DNA from: Thalassotalea loyana
Lineage (GTDB): Bacteria; Pseudomonadota; Gammaproteobacteria; Enterobacterales; Alteromonadaceae
Length of the DNA: 64,000 nt
NCBI RefSeq assembly: GCF_030161435.1
Contig: NZ_BSSV01000001.1
Span: forward strand, 1-64,000
Reading direction: 5' to 3'
Of the stretch, positions 37,732-46,538 are shown piece after piece (the stretch's first letter is position 1; every line of letters starts with the position of its first letter). The notes beneath the pieces were generated by a model, which saw only the letters and a list, made by a program, of their open reading frames with translations, did not search any database and was not told where the DNA came from. The translations under genes and the position numbers were made by a program.

Positions 37732-37761
37732 TTTACAAAGATAGAGTAGGTACTCTATAAT
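37732..37761 (+). promoter_or_regulatory. Sigma-70 promoter of small RNA copy A, with operator-like palindrome
   Basis: The -35 is TTTACA (37732-37737), then an 18-base spacer, then a perfect -10 TATAAT (37756-37761). The spacer holds the palindrome AGAGTA-GG-TACTCT. The same arrangement occurs at 60100-60129 in front of the second copy. Confidence 0.8.
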
Positions 37762-37768
37762 TCAAATC

Positions 37769-37859
37769 GTTCCTCAACGCGAACACTTGTTGTAATAATT
37801 GTATATTCTAGCTTTCCTCATAGCTAATAAGCCGATGATAACTTCATCGGCTTTTTTTT
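37769..37859 (+). ncRNA. Putative trans-acting small RNA, copy A
   Basis: A transcript of about 91 nt predicted from promoter to terminator, with no open reading frame. It has a 5' stem (GTTC...GAAC), an unpaired middle (ACACTTGTTGTAATAATT), a second hairpin TAGCT/AGCTA whose loop reads TTCCTCAT, and a perfect 8-bp terminator stem (GCCGATGA/TCATCGGC) followed by eight T. A homologous copy lies at 60136-60224. The stems are kept while loop and linker bases differ, which supports a structured RNA. The TTTCCTC element is complementary to Shine-Dalgarno-like GAGGAAA, so target ribosome binding sites may be the seed partners (inference). I do not recognise a named family. Confidence 0.75.
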
Positions 37860-38002
37860 ATTCTGAAAATCTTGTTGTAAAATTACATTTTTCTCCGCCG
37901 AAAATTAATTAACCCCTTTTTCTTTTACCCGTCGTTTTATCATCAAGCCAATTGGATGGCGACGTGATCACACCTTAAACATATTAATTTGAAGAGGTGA
38001 CT

Positions 38003-38614
38003 ATGAAAAAACTGATGGTAATTATGTTATCTAGTAGCGCTATAACGCTAGGGTTATTCGCATTGATGGCTTCTATGGTTGCAAGCGACGAAGCGCCCGT
38101 TATTGATCCGGTTGAACACACTCCTGTAACGGTGAACCAAACGCCGCCGCAGAGTACAAAGAATGATATTGAACGGGTAAAAATTGAACCACCAAAGGTT
38201 ATGCCGAAGCCTGAAATGGAACGTGAGGTTATCAATGAAGCTGAACCACTTACTCCTGACATAGGGTATGTTTCACCAGAACTAAAGTTGACTAATCATT
38301 TGAAATCAATCGACTTTACTGGTCCGGCTGACAATGGTGCTCGACCGATTTTTAGAGTTAATCCAAGTTACCCCGTTGATGCGAGTAGAAATGGGATAGA
38401 AGGTTGGGTTGTGTTAGGGTTTGATATCAACGAGATTGGTGCTGTTGTGAATATTCGCATTATTGACGCAGAACCCAAGCGAATTTTTAATAAAGCTGCG
38501 AAGCAAGCATTACGCAAATGGAAATATAAAGCCAAAACCGTGAACGGACAACAAGTCGTACAACAAAATTTGTCAGTACAACTTGATTTTAAAATGGAAA
38601 AACAGAGTACCTAA
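38003..38614 (+). CDS. TonB-like periplasmic protein with N-terminal anchor
   Basis: A protein of 203 residues: an uncleaved membrane anchor (about 5-28), a Pro/Glu-rich spacer (about 30-90) and a TonB C-terminal domain (about 110-200) with RVNPSYPVDASRNGIEGWVV and ALRKWKYKAK. The anchor lacks the SHLS-type motif of true TonB, and no exbB/exbD are near, so it may not energise receptors. GAAGAGG lies before the ATG; the earlier GTG at 37997 is a poorer start. It is the first gene of a trio with an ECF sigma factor (2 bases apart) and a second TonB-like protein. Confidence 0.85.
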   Translation: MKKLMVIMLSSSAITLGLFALMASMVASDEAPVIDPVEHTPVTVNQTPPQSTKNDIERVKIEPPKVMPKPEMEREVINEAEPLTPDIGYVSPELKLTNHLKSIDFTGPADNGARPIFRVNPSYPVDASRNGIEGWVVLGFDINEIGAVVNIRIIDAEPKRIFNKAAKQALRKWKYKAKTVNGQQVVQQNLSVQLDFKMEKQST

Positions 38615-38616
38615 GA

Positions 38617-39186
38617 TTGCAGTTAACGCTACCGTCAAAAGTAAAGGGGTGGTTGAATATTCAATTAACCCCTGAAGAGCTTCTAAAAGCTTACCATCAA
38701 AATGATGATAGAGCGGCATTGGCTCGCCTTGTCGAGCTATACAATCGCGATTTATACCATTATTTGATGAGCTTGTCTGATCGAGAGCTAGCCAAAGATG
38801 TTTTACAAATAACCTGGCTTAAGGTGATGAAAACCAGCGAGTTAAAAGAGTATCACTTGATTAAATCTTGGCTATTTCGTATAGCAAGAAATGCATTACT
38901 TGATGAGTTTAAACGGTCTAACAAGTTCGACATTGAAAATGAGCTTGAGCAAGCGATTATCACACCATCATTGACGCAAGTCATAGAACAAGAAGACCAA
39001 TTAAGGCTGTTTGACCAAGCGTTGAACCAGCTGAACTTTTACCAAAAAGAGGCGATTATTTTCCAACAAGAGGGGTTTAGTGTCGCCGAGATTGCCCAGT
39101 TGACTGATGAGAGTTTTGAAACCGTGAAAAGCCGATTAAGGTATGGAAAAAGTAAATTAAAGCAATTACTTGGAGAAAACTTATGA
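38617..39186 (+). CDS. ECF-type RNA polymerase sigma factor
   Basis: A sigma factor of 189 residues with sigma2 (about 20-110: LAKDVLQITWLKVM, SWLFRIARNALLDEFKR) and sigma4 (about 125-185: EKEAI-like helix and the helix-turn-helix FSVAEIAQLTDESFETVKSR). The start is TTG 2 bases after the preceding stop; no internal ATG fits. The last 4 bases overlap the next gene, whose product has the layout of an anti-sigma factor. No extracytoplasmic receptor gene is adjacent, so the target regulon is unknown. The sigma4 linker is short and lacks a SnoaL-type extension. Confidence 0.9.
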   Translation: MQLTLPSKVKGWLNIQLTPEELLKAYHQNDDRAALARLVELYNRDLYHYLMSLSDRELAKDVLQITWLKVMKTSELKEYHLIKSWLFRIARNALLDEFKRSNKFDIENELEQAIITPSLTQVIEQEDQLRLFDQALNQLNFYQKEAIIFQQEGFSVAEIAQLTDESFETVKSRLRYGKSKLKQLLGENL

Positions 39187-39887
39187 CCGATCACAAGTTT
39201 GACCAAGCGTTGAAGAAGCTCTACCAAGCGCGCAAACGCCAGCTTGGCGTACCACAGACCATAGTTGAAGAGACCCCTTCGCCTAAAGAAAGCGTTAAGG
39301 CGAAAAATTGGCTCAAACCTTTGACCTTATTGCTTGGTGGTTCTGTGGTATCAGTAGCAACGTTTGCTGTTATGGTGAAGTTGGTGAAACAACCTGATGT
39401 ACCTAAAACACCAGTGCTTTCTCCATCGGTCGCGATTGTCGAAATCACACCTGCTATTGAAGCGCCTGTGACAGAAGAGTTGCTAGAAATTCCTGAGCTA
39501 CCAGATCAACCTACAGTGGTTAACAGGCCTAAAAGTGAGAACGTATCTTCAGATGATATTGAGTCAAATATAACAACGCCAGAGAATGTAAATTTAGCCT
39601 TAAATATAAATTTCAATCCTCCTCGATTTTCGAGACCAAGCCATGACTACCAACCCACGTTGAAAGTCTTACCAACGATTAAAAAGCAAACCTTTAAAAA
39701 AGGTGAAATCAAGCTAAGGTTCGATATTGGTGGCGATGGCCAGGTGATGAATGTAGAAACTGTCTCTAATTCAACGAATGCGACGATGTTAAGAGAAACT
39801 AAAAAAGCACTAAGACAATGGCGCTACGAAACATCGAATTCTCGTGTCACGGGTATGGAAATTCTATTCGAATTTAATCACAATTAA
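39183..39887 (+). CDS. Single-pass membrane protein with TonB-like C-terminus, possible anti-sigma factor
   Basis: A product of 234 residues: a cytoplasmic segment of about 40 residues (HKFDQALKKLYQARKRQLG), a membrane helix (about 43-65), a Pro/Glu-rich periplasmic spacer, and a TonB-type C-terminal domain (about 145-234, KGEIKLRFDIGGDGQVMNVE, ALRQWRYE). A short cytoplasmic N-terminus next to an overlapping ECF sigma gene suggests an anti-sigma factor; the periplasmic TonB-like domain could then contact an outer-membrane partner. The canonical zinc anti-sigma motif (HxxxCxxC) is absent. ATGA overlap couples it to the sigma gene. Confidence 0.8.
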   Translation: MTDHKFDQALKKLYQARKRQLGVPQTIVEETPSPKESVKAKNWLKPLTLLLGGSVVSVATFAVMVKLVKQPDVPKTPVLSPSVAIVEITPAIEAPVTEELLEIPELPDQPTVVNRPKSENVSSDDIESNITTPENVNLALNINFNPPRFSRPSHDYQPTLKVLPTIKKQTFKKGEIKLRFDIGGDGQVMNVETVSNSTNATMLRETKKALRQWRYETSNSRVTGMEILFEFNHN

Positions 39888-39913
39888 GTACGAACAAATG
39901 TGATGAATACTCA

Positions 39914-40612
39914 ATGAAGTTAATACAAAAGGACTATAGCCAACAAGGTAACTGGATTGGCACAAATGAAAAAGCGCAATTACTTCCATTAATTGCCGAA
40001 AGCTTTTGCGATGTTGATGCGAAGGTATACTTTGATAAGTACTTTAGTGATACAAATGCTTTTGATCGGAAATTGAGACTTTATTTCGCGCATGAAAAGG
40101 TTGTCGGTTATTGTTTATTGACGCTGCACAAACAGCATGGCGTAATTCTTGTGCGAGCCTCCGCGGCGTTTTTTCCAGAATATCGTCAAGGTGGCAATAC
40201 GTTTGACTTTAGTTTGTCGCAGGTTGCGAAATTAAAACTTAGACACCCTTTCACGTCAATTTATTATGCGGATACCATGCTCAGTCCTGCGATGTATAGA
40301 GCAATGGCGAAGCATGTTGCAATTGTTTATCCATCAAACGATATGCCAACTGAAACAGAATCTTTATTCAAGCAATTTAATCCTCAAGGGTTATTTAGCG
40401 CTTATGCGCAGCGTACTTGCTTAGTAGATGCTGGCCGAAAAACTAATTATTCCGAGACAGAAATAGCACAGTTTAAAAATAATAATAAAAAAGAAATTGC
40501 GTACTATTGCCATGCCAACCCAGACTTTGACAAAGGAATTGCGCTTTTCGTGATTATGCCAATAACCTGCTGGCAATTTATTGCAACCGCTATAAAGCGT
40601 TTTAAATCTTGA
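39914..40612 (+). CDS. GNAT-like hypothetical protein
   Basis: A protein of 232 residues of uncertain family. The first two thirds have the beta-alpha pattern of GNAT acetyltransferases (KVVGYCLLTLHK, then VRASAAFFPEYRQGGNTFDF in the acetyl-CoA-binding region), but the Q/RxxGxG/A loop is imperfect. The rest is basic and ends in a hydrophobic segment (GIALFVIMPITCWQFIATAI) that could be a membrane anchor. No strong ribosome binding site precedes the ATG. It lies 26 bases after the TonB-like gene and may be co-transcribed, or may start from its own promoter; it ends at a bidirectional terminator. Confidence 0.7.
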   Translation: MKLIQKDYSQQGNWIGTNEKAQLLPLIAESFCDVDAKVYFDKYFSDTNAFDRKLRLYFAHEKVVGYCLLTLHKQHGVILVRASAAFFPEYRQGGNTFDFSLSQVAKLKLRHPFTSIYYADTMLSPAMYRAMAKHVAIVYPSNDMPTETESLFKQFNPQGLFSAYAQRTCLVDAGRKTNYSETEIAQFKNNNKKEIAYYCHANPDFDKGIALFVIMPITCWQFIATAIKRFKS

Positions 40613-40625
40613 TGTGATGACAAAC

Positions 40626-40656
40626 AAAAAAGGTCAGCGTAATGCTGACCTTTTTT
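40626..40656. terminator. Bidirectional terminator between GNAT-like gene and ABC operon
   Basis: A perfect 13-bp stem (AAAAAAGGTCAGC with its complement) and loop GTAAT, with A and T runs on either side, between convergent genes. Confidence 0.92.
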
Positions 40657-40671
40657 ATTAACTAATGAAGG

Positions 40672-43600
40672 CTACAAGCGATAAATATTATCGGCACTGT
40701 CTCTATCAATTAGTTTTACAAATGGATCAACACCAACGAATTTAGGCTTTTGATCGACAACGAGTGTAATGATATTTTCACCCGTTTTAAGTTCATGCTT
40801 CTCAAGATATTGAACCGTGTTTTCTGCTGATAGATCTTCAGGGTCTTCGCTAAATAAACCAATATCAATCATATCAACAAAGTCTTCTGGCGTTTCCATA
40901 CCTTGACCATCGGCACGCAGTAAACCGGCATCAATCGTAATATTGACTTCAAATTTACCATCATCAAGTTCTGTTACTTGTACGTCTTTAGTCTTTAAGT
41001 CGTACAAAGTAATGTGCTCGAATAACCCAGAAACAAATGCCTGCTCACGCTCCGTTGCTCCTTGGTTAATGTACGCCATTAAATCAAGCGTCGTTGGGTA
41101 AGGTGTACTTTGGAACTTAAACTCTTTTAAGAATGCTGATAGTGCATTGTTCAAGCGCTCTTCACCTAAACGGTCTCTAATCGACATCATAACAACAGAG
41201 CCTTTGTTGTAATGGATGTATTGTTGACCTTCGCTGCGCATGAATGGCATTTCTTCAATATCTTCGCGAGAACGACCACGTAAGTAGCGATCTAGCTCGT
41301 ATTTTAAGAATTTACGTAGCTTTTCAGAACCATATTTCTTCTCTAACACCATTAAAGCGGCATACTGAGATAAGCTTTCCGAAATAATTGCGCTACCTTG
41401 TACATTGGCTGCGCCAACTTGATGTCCCCACCACTGGTGAGCAACTTCGTGGGCCGTTACATAGTAAACAGTATCAACATTCTCAGGGTCTCGAAGGTCA
41501 GTAATAAAGCCTATATTCTCTGAGTAAGGCACGGTATTTGCGAAACTTTGCGCAAAAGAGCGGTAGCCTGGAAACTCAATAATTCGCATTTGCTGGTGTT
41601 GGTATGGACCAAATGCTTGTGAGAAATAGTCAATTGAATCTTGCACTGACTCGATCATGCGATCAACGTTCATGTGATGATCTGGGTGATAGTAAATCTC
41701 GATATCAATACCTTTATACTCAGTTTTCTTTGCGGCTAAGTTAGCTGACATAATCGAGTAAAAGTTTTTGATTGGTGCATTCATCTTATAGTGATAAATA
41801 CGACGACCATCGACAACTTCTTCGCTTTGCAGGTAGCCAGGTGCAATTGCAAACTGATCTTCTGACGTTGAAATCGTCGCTTCAAAATCAATAAAGCCAA
41901 CGCCTTTACCGAAGAAGCTTTCATTGTAGTACTGGCTTTCTTCTAGTTTATGCGCACGTTGTAGTTTTTCTAGATCGCGTTTCTTACGCTCATGTTTATC
42001 TCTGATTTGCCAATCTTCTCGATAACCAAAAGCAGGGAATAGCGCGAAGTTATTGATAAAAGTACCATTCTCAACAAGTGAGTAGTCTTCACCACCATCA
42101 CTAAAGCCTTCATGATCTCGAGTGACTGTTAGTGTACCTGAGCGCGTTTCGCCTGGTTGTAATGCTTCGTCGAATTCAAACCAAGCTGTACGGAAGCGCT
42201 TTTCATAACCATGACTTTTGCCACCATCAATTGCGACTTCCCATGCAGTTGAATGAGATGGTTTGCTGATTAAGAATTTCTTAATTGGCTCGTTCGACTT
42301 GTTTTCAACCGTGATTTCCGCAACGGCTTCTATACGACGCTCGGAAGGGTATATGTCTACTTTTGCATGAGTTTTTGTAATGGTTGGAATTTGATCTTCT
42401 TTAAATTCCCCATAAGTTTTCTCGTAGTCACCTTGAGCATCTAAACGGTCGTCTTGAATAACATATTCATTCAGTACACGCGTATTGTAGTGAATATAGC
42501 TACCGGCACCGATAAAGATAATCAGGCCAACAACTGTCGCAAGCTTACCTGATGCGCCCATGTAATATGGCATTAACTTAAGGCGTGATTTTAGTGGTTG
42601 TGATGGGCCACGGTGCCATAAGCCATAGGTCATTGCACTTAGCGCAATACATAAGCCACCCCAATATAGCATGTACCAGTTGTGGGCAGTCATGAAGTGG
42701 CCGTAAGTGTTAATATCCGAATAAGGAACGTTAGGTGCCGCACCAAATTGGAACATACGGTGGCTAAAGCCAAAGTTGCTCAATACTAATGATGAAATAA
42801 TAAATAGGACGAATAACAACATGCCCACGTATTTATTTGGGCTAATCACCTGTAAGAAGAAGGCAAGCACCACAGACATCACAAGTGGCACTAAGCTGAT
42901 ATAGCCTAAGCGAACCGCATACTGACCTAACTCAAAGTTAAAGTAGCCCAAAACCATTTGATTGATCATTGTAACTACGGCGCCAATAACGTACAGAATT
43001 GCCATCACTAATGTCAGTGCAATCAATTTCGATAACCAGAAGGTAATATTGTTTACAGGAAGCGCGTCAATCATATCGCCCATACCTGAATTACGCTCAC
43101 GCCAAACAACTTCAGCACTGTAGTACGTGATTATGATCAGCATTAATAAACCCGTTGCGTTAAAGATTAGGCTTACCATTGCTTGTGTAACAGGCCAGTT
43201 TGGCGTGCCGAATACGCCATCAGGATCTACAAGTGGACCGATTAAAGAAAAGACAGTTAACACACTTAAAATTAAGAAAGGTGCGCTAAAGACAACTTGT
43301 CGAATTTCAAATTTAATACGTAGCCACAAATGAGCCGTGGTATTTATGCCTTGGTTTTTGTAGTCAATTTGATTGGTAAGAAATTGCTGCCAATTCTCGT
43401 CCTTGGTTTTCTTATCTTTTTGCGGTTTGTTAGATAAGGTTACTTTGCGAGTGAAACCACCAAATGCGGCTAGAATCACCACACCTACAACAAGCCATAA
43501 AATACGGTTTTGTAATAAGATACCCGTAAGCTCTACTTCTGTATTGTTCTTATCGAACATCGTCCAGTAGCGCGTTACCTCACCAAATGTGCGCCAGCCA

Positions 43601-44241
43601 AACGGGTCGAGTAGGGCAACGGCAGTTCGGTAAGCAGGGTCTGATAATAAGCTACCTGCAACACTGTATAAGATGAATAATGCGACAGCCACCAAGTATG
43701 CGCCCATCATAGACTTAAACTTGTTAGCGAAGGCATAGAACATACAAGACATGACTAACAATGTTGGAATTGCTAGGTAAAAATATGCATTGAAATAGTA
43801 AGACAGGTTTGTTGGACCGAGTCGTTCTTCGTCAACCCAACCGGTTACGCCACCAATTAAGCAACCAAGTAAAATGCCTAACGGTACAAACGCGAATACG
43901 GTTGCAACCGTCGCAAAAGAGCCCATAAAGCGACCTAATTGATAGCTTACTGGGTTAATTGGCTTACTATATAAAATTTCCGACATGCCCGATGTTTCAT
44001 TTCGCGTTGCGGTGCTCGCAACAAAGTTCACCACTAAGAACATCGAAAACAACAACATGATGCAGATGGTTTGTGTGATTGAGAACGGGCCGTTATAAAG
44101 CACGTTACCACCACCGCCAATTTGAACACTATCACTGACCGTTGCAAAAAAGGTGAGCAAAAAGAATATAGTACTCGTTACAATAAACGAGGGCTGGCGC
44201 ACTAAATATCGCCATTCAAAGAGAAACATTTTTGAAAACAT
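40672..44241 (-). CDS. ABC-2 permease fused to M1-family aminopeptidase
   Basis: A membrane protein of 1189 residues. The N-terminal half has two sets of six membrane helices of an ABC-2 exporter (about 1-265 and 320-590), the C-terminal half an M1-type zinc peptidase domain (about 640-1110). The zinc motif is HEVAHQWWGH (around residues 928-937) with the third ligand Glu in ISESLSQYAAL, and the catalytic Tyr is in YIHYNKGSVV. The exopeptidase GxMEN motif is not evident (PYSENIGF instead), so specificity may differ from aminopeptidase N. The ATPase partner is 10 bases downstream. The peptidase part faces the periplasm by topology. Such fusions are known in Shewanella and relatives, substrate unknown. 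Confidence 0.92.
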   Translation of the reverse strand: MFSKMFLFEWRYLVRQPSFIVTSTIFFLLTFFATVSDSVQIGGGGNVLYNGPFSITQTICIMLLFSMFLVVNFVASTATRNETSGMSEILYSKPINPVSYQLGRFMGSFATVATVFAFVPLGILLGCLIGGVTGWVDEERLGPTNLSYYFNAYFYLAIPTLLVMSCMFYAFANKFKSMMGAYLVAVALFILYSVAGSLLSDPAYRTAVALLDPFGWRTFGEVTRYWTMFDKNNTEVELTGILLQNRILWLVVGVVILAAFGGFTRKVTLSNKPQKDKKTKDENWQQFLTNQIDYKNQGINTTAHLWLRIKFEIRQVVFSAPFLILSVLTVFSLIGPLVDPDGVFGTPNWPVTQAMVSLIFNATGLLMLIIITYYSAEVVWRERNSGMGDMIDALPVNNITFWLSKLIALTLVMAILYVIGAVVTMINQMVLGYFNFELGQYAVRLGYISLVPLVMSVVLAFFLQVISPNKYVGMLLFVLFIISSLVLSNFGFSHRMFQFGAAPNVPYSDINTYGHFMTAHNWYMLYWGGLCIALSAMTYGLWHRGPSQPLKSRLKLMPYYMGASGKLATVVGLIIFIGAGSYIHYNTRVLNEYVIQDDRLDAQGDYEKTYGEFKEDQIPTITKTHAKVDIYPSERRIEAVAEITVENKSNEPIKKFLISKPSHSTAWEVAIDGGKSHGYEKRFRTAWFEFDEALQPGETRSGTLTVTRDHEGFSDGGEDYSLVENGTFINNFALFPAFGYREDWQIRDKHERKKRDLEKLQRAHKLEESQYYNESFFGKGVGFIDFEATISTSEDQFAIAPGYLQSEEVVDGRRIYHYKMNAPIKNFYSIMSANLAAKKTEYKGIDIEIYYHPDHHMNVDRMIESVQDSIDYFSQAFGPYQHQQMRIIEFPGYRSFAQSFANTVPYSENIGFITDLRDPENVDTVYYVTAHEVAHQWWGHQVGAANVQGSAIISESLSQYAALMVLEKKYGSEKLRKFLKYELDRYLRGRSREDIEEMPFMRSEGQQYIHYNKGSVVMMSIRDRLGEERLNNALSAFLKEFKFQSTPYPTTLDLMAYINQGATEREQAFVSGLFEHITLYDLKTKDVQVTELDDGKFEVNITIDAGLLRADGQGMETPEDFVDMIDIGLFSEDPEDLSAENTVQYLEKHELKTGENIITLVVDQKPKFVGVDPFVKLIDRDSADNIYRL

Positions 44242-44251
44242 TTATAACCCC

Positions 44252-45127
44252 TTATGCAGCATTTCTGTGTGAATGCAACGTTGAGAAATAAACGTCTTCT
44301 AAGTTCGCTGGCGTTGTATCAAACCCTTCTGGCGCACTATCAGCTAATACATGAACAATTGTTTGACCGGCAAATAATCGTTTTGAAATGACCGTCATAT
44401 TTTGTTCTATTTCTAATGCCTCTTGTTGGCTAACTGTTTTACGCCAAATCTGTCCATTTAACTGATTTGTCAATTCGATTGGGTTGCCTTCTAACAATAT
44501 TTGGCCCGACGCTAATACGGCCATGTTAGGACAAAGTTCCGATACATCTTCAACAATATGTGTCGATAAAATAATGACTTTTTCTTGGCCTAAACTGACC
44601 AGTAAGTTATGGAAGCGGTTTCTTTCCTCTGGATCTAGACCAGCGGTTGGTTCATCAACAACAAGTAAATCAGGGTCACCTAAAAGCGCTTGAGCTATAC
44701 CAAAACGCTGGCGCATACCACCTGAAAAGCCACTAACTGCTTTCGTTCTATGTTGATACAAATTGGTGTGTGCTAATAAACCATCAACGGCTTCTTTACG
44801 TTGCGCTTTATTATCTAAGCCCTTTAAAATCGCCATATGGTCGAGTAAGTCGTATGCTGAAATGCGAGGGTAAACACCAAAGTCTTGTGGTAAGTAACCT
44901 AAACGCTTGCGCATGTCTTGTGGGTTAGCGAAAACGTCGATACCGTCGAAGGTAATCGAACCAGCATCAGCATCTTGTAGCGTTGAAATCGTGCGCATTA
45001 ATGAAGACTTTCCTGCGCCGTTTGGTCCCAATAAGCCATACATGCCCTTTGGGATTTCTAAGTTGACGTTGTTAAGTGCTTTAACGCCATTATCGTAAGT
45101 TTTGGATAATCCCTCGATTTTAAGCAT
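44252..45127 (-). CDS. ABC transporter ATP-binding protein
   Basis: An ATPase subunit of 291 residues with Walker A GPNGAGKSS, Q-loop YLPQDFG, signature SGGMRQR and Walker B LLVVDEPTAGLDPEE followed by the switch His in STHIVED. It belongs to the drug/multidrug and ABC-2 exporter class. It lies just upstream of the permease-peptidase gene in the same direction, so the two form a complete exporter with one fused permease acting as both halves. The gene is the promoter-proximal one; the divergent hydrolase gene begins 170 bases away. Confidence 0.95.
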   Translation of the reverse strand: MLKIEGLSKTYDNGVKALNNVNLEIPKGMYGLLGPNGAGKSSLMRTISTLQDADAGSITFDGIDVFANPQDMRKRLGYLPQDFGVYPRISAYDLLDHMAILKGLDNKAQRKEAVDGLLAHTNLYQHRTKAVSGFSGGMRQRFGIAQALLGDPDLLVVDEPTAGLDPEERNRFHNLLVSLGQEKVIILSTHIVEDVSELCPNMAVLASGQILLEGNPIELTNQLNGQIWRKTVSQQEALEIEQNMTVISKRLFAGQTIVHVLADSAPEGFDTTPANLEDVYFSTLHSHRNAA

Positions 45128-45297
45128 TATTATTATTCCTTTGTTATTTCTTTAATTGTTGTTAATGAGTTGTTAATTTATGCCATGTAACACCTTGTTT
45201 TACAAGTGACATAGCTCCGATGACTTGAAGTATTCGAAGTTGTCTTTGACACGAGGTACAATAGTTCTCGTACATTTTATTGATTGGATATTAACTT

Positions 45298-46524
45298 TTG
45301 TTTCGTTTTTTCTATATTTCCCATCTGTTAGTTTTTTTGAGCGCCGTTATTTTCGGGGGATCTACGAGCTATGCTCAGCCGATAGAATCTTTCAATTTAG
45401 CCTTCACCAAAGATGTGGCAAAAATATTAAGGGAACAAAGTATTCCAGGTGCGGCTTATGTGATTGTCCAAAACGGTGAGATCAAAGCGCTTGAAACATT
45501 TGGTCATACAGAAAAAAACGGTAAACAAGAAATTACGCCCACGACAGTTTTTCGTTTAGCGTCTGTTTCAAAACCTTTTGCAGCAACCGTTACAGCTCAA
45601 TTAGCACTGGAAGGAAAGGTCAATTTACAAGCGCCTGTCACACAATTCATTCCAGATTTTGCTTTGAAAAACACTGACCAAGCGCAGCACATTAAAGTGC
45701 ATCATTTATTAAGCCATTCTAGTGGTTTACTGCCGAATACGTACGATAATTTGTTACATGAAAACTGGAGTATGAATAAAATAGTTAAGCGATTCGATCG
45801 CTTATCACCGATTTGTAAGCCTGCAAAATGTTACGGCTATCAAAATATTTTATATGGCTTTTTACAAGATGTTGTTGAAAGTAGTCAGCCGCAGTCATAC
45901 GCGACTGTTTTAGATCAAAGAATTTTCTCTCCGCTCAAGATGGATCAAGCCAGTGTTGGCTATCAAGCATTCCTAACAGAGAATAATAGTGCTCAGCCTC
46001 ATATTTTAATGAGTCGAAAACCTGTTGGTCGAAAAGGCGCTGACGGTAAACGACGTATGAAGTACTCATGGAAGCGCGTTAAGGTTAATAGTGACTTTTA
46101 TAAAGTGCCTGCTGCCGCGGGTGTTAATGCAAGTATTACAGATATGGCAAAGTGGTTAAGTGCGAATATGGGCTATAACCCAACAGTACTCTCGCCTGAG
46201 TTACTTGATCGAGTCACGACCCCATTTATTCGAACCAAAAAAGACTTAAAACGCCGATATTGGAGAGAGTTTCTAACCGACGCTCATTATGGTTATGGCT
46301 GGCGTATATATTCCATCGAAAATCACGATTTGATCTACCACGGCGGATGGGTTCAAGGCTTTAGAGCTGATATTGGTTATATGCCGGATTTAGATATTGG
46401 CTTCGCGATTTTAATGAATGCTGAGTCCAATGCGATCAGTAAAATTTCTGCTAGCTTTTGGCAGAGTATTGTGGATAAAGCAAGACAAACAAAACAACGA
46501 GCTTCAAGTACAGCAGCGCCGTAA
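45298..46524 (+). CDS. Serine hydrolase, class C beta-lactamase fold, exported
   Basis: A periplasmic protein of 408 residues with a signal peptide ending near TSYAQ (about residue 27). The catalytic signatures of the penicillin-binding/beta-lactamase class C family are in place: SxxK as SVSK, YxN as YQN in GYQNILYG, and HxG as YHGGWVQGF. It might be an esterase, D-aminopeptidase or peptidoglycan enzyme; the family name does not fix the substrate. The start is TTG, with no ATG nearby in frame, and the ribosome binding site is weak. A metallohydrolase follows 14 bases later, probably in one operon. Confidence 0.9.
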   Translation: MFRFFYISHLLVFLSAVIFGGSTSYAQPIESFNLAFTKDVAKILREQSIPGAAYVIVQNGEIKALETFGHTEKNGKQEITPTTVFRLASVSKPFAATVTAQLALEGKVNLQAPVTQFIPDFALKNTDQAQHIKVHHLLSHSSGLLPNTYDNLLHENWSMNKIVKRFDRLSPICKPAKCYGYQNILYGFLQDVVESSQPQSYATVLDQRIFSPLKMDQASVGYQAFLTENNSAQPHILMSRKPVGRKGADGKRRMKYSWKRVKVNSDFYKVPAAAGVNASITDMAKWLSANMGYNPTVLSPELLDRVTTPFIRTKKDLKRRYWREFLTDAHYGYGWRIYSIENHDLIYHGGWVQGFRADIGYMPDLDIGFAILMNAESNAISKISASFWQSIVDKARQTKQRASSTAAP

Positions 46525-46538
46525 ATAAGTAGGTAAAA

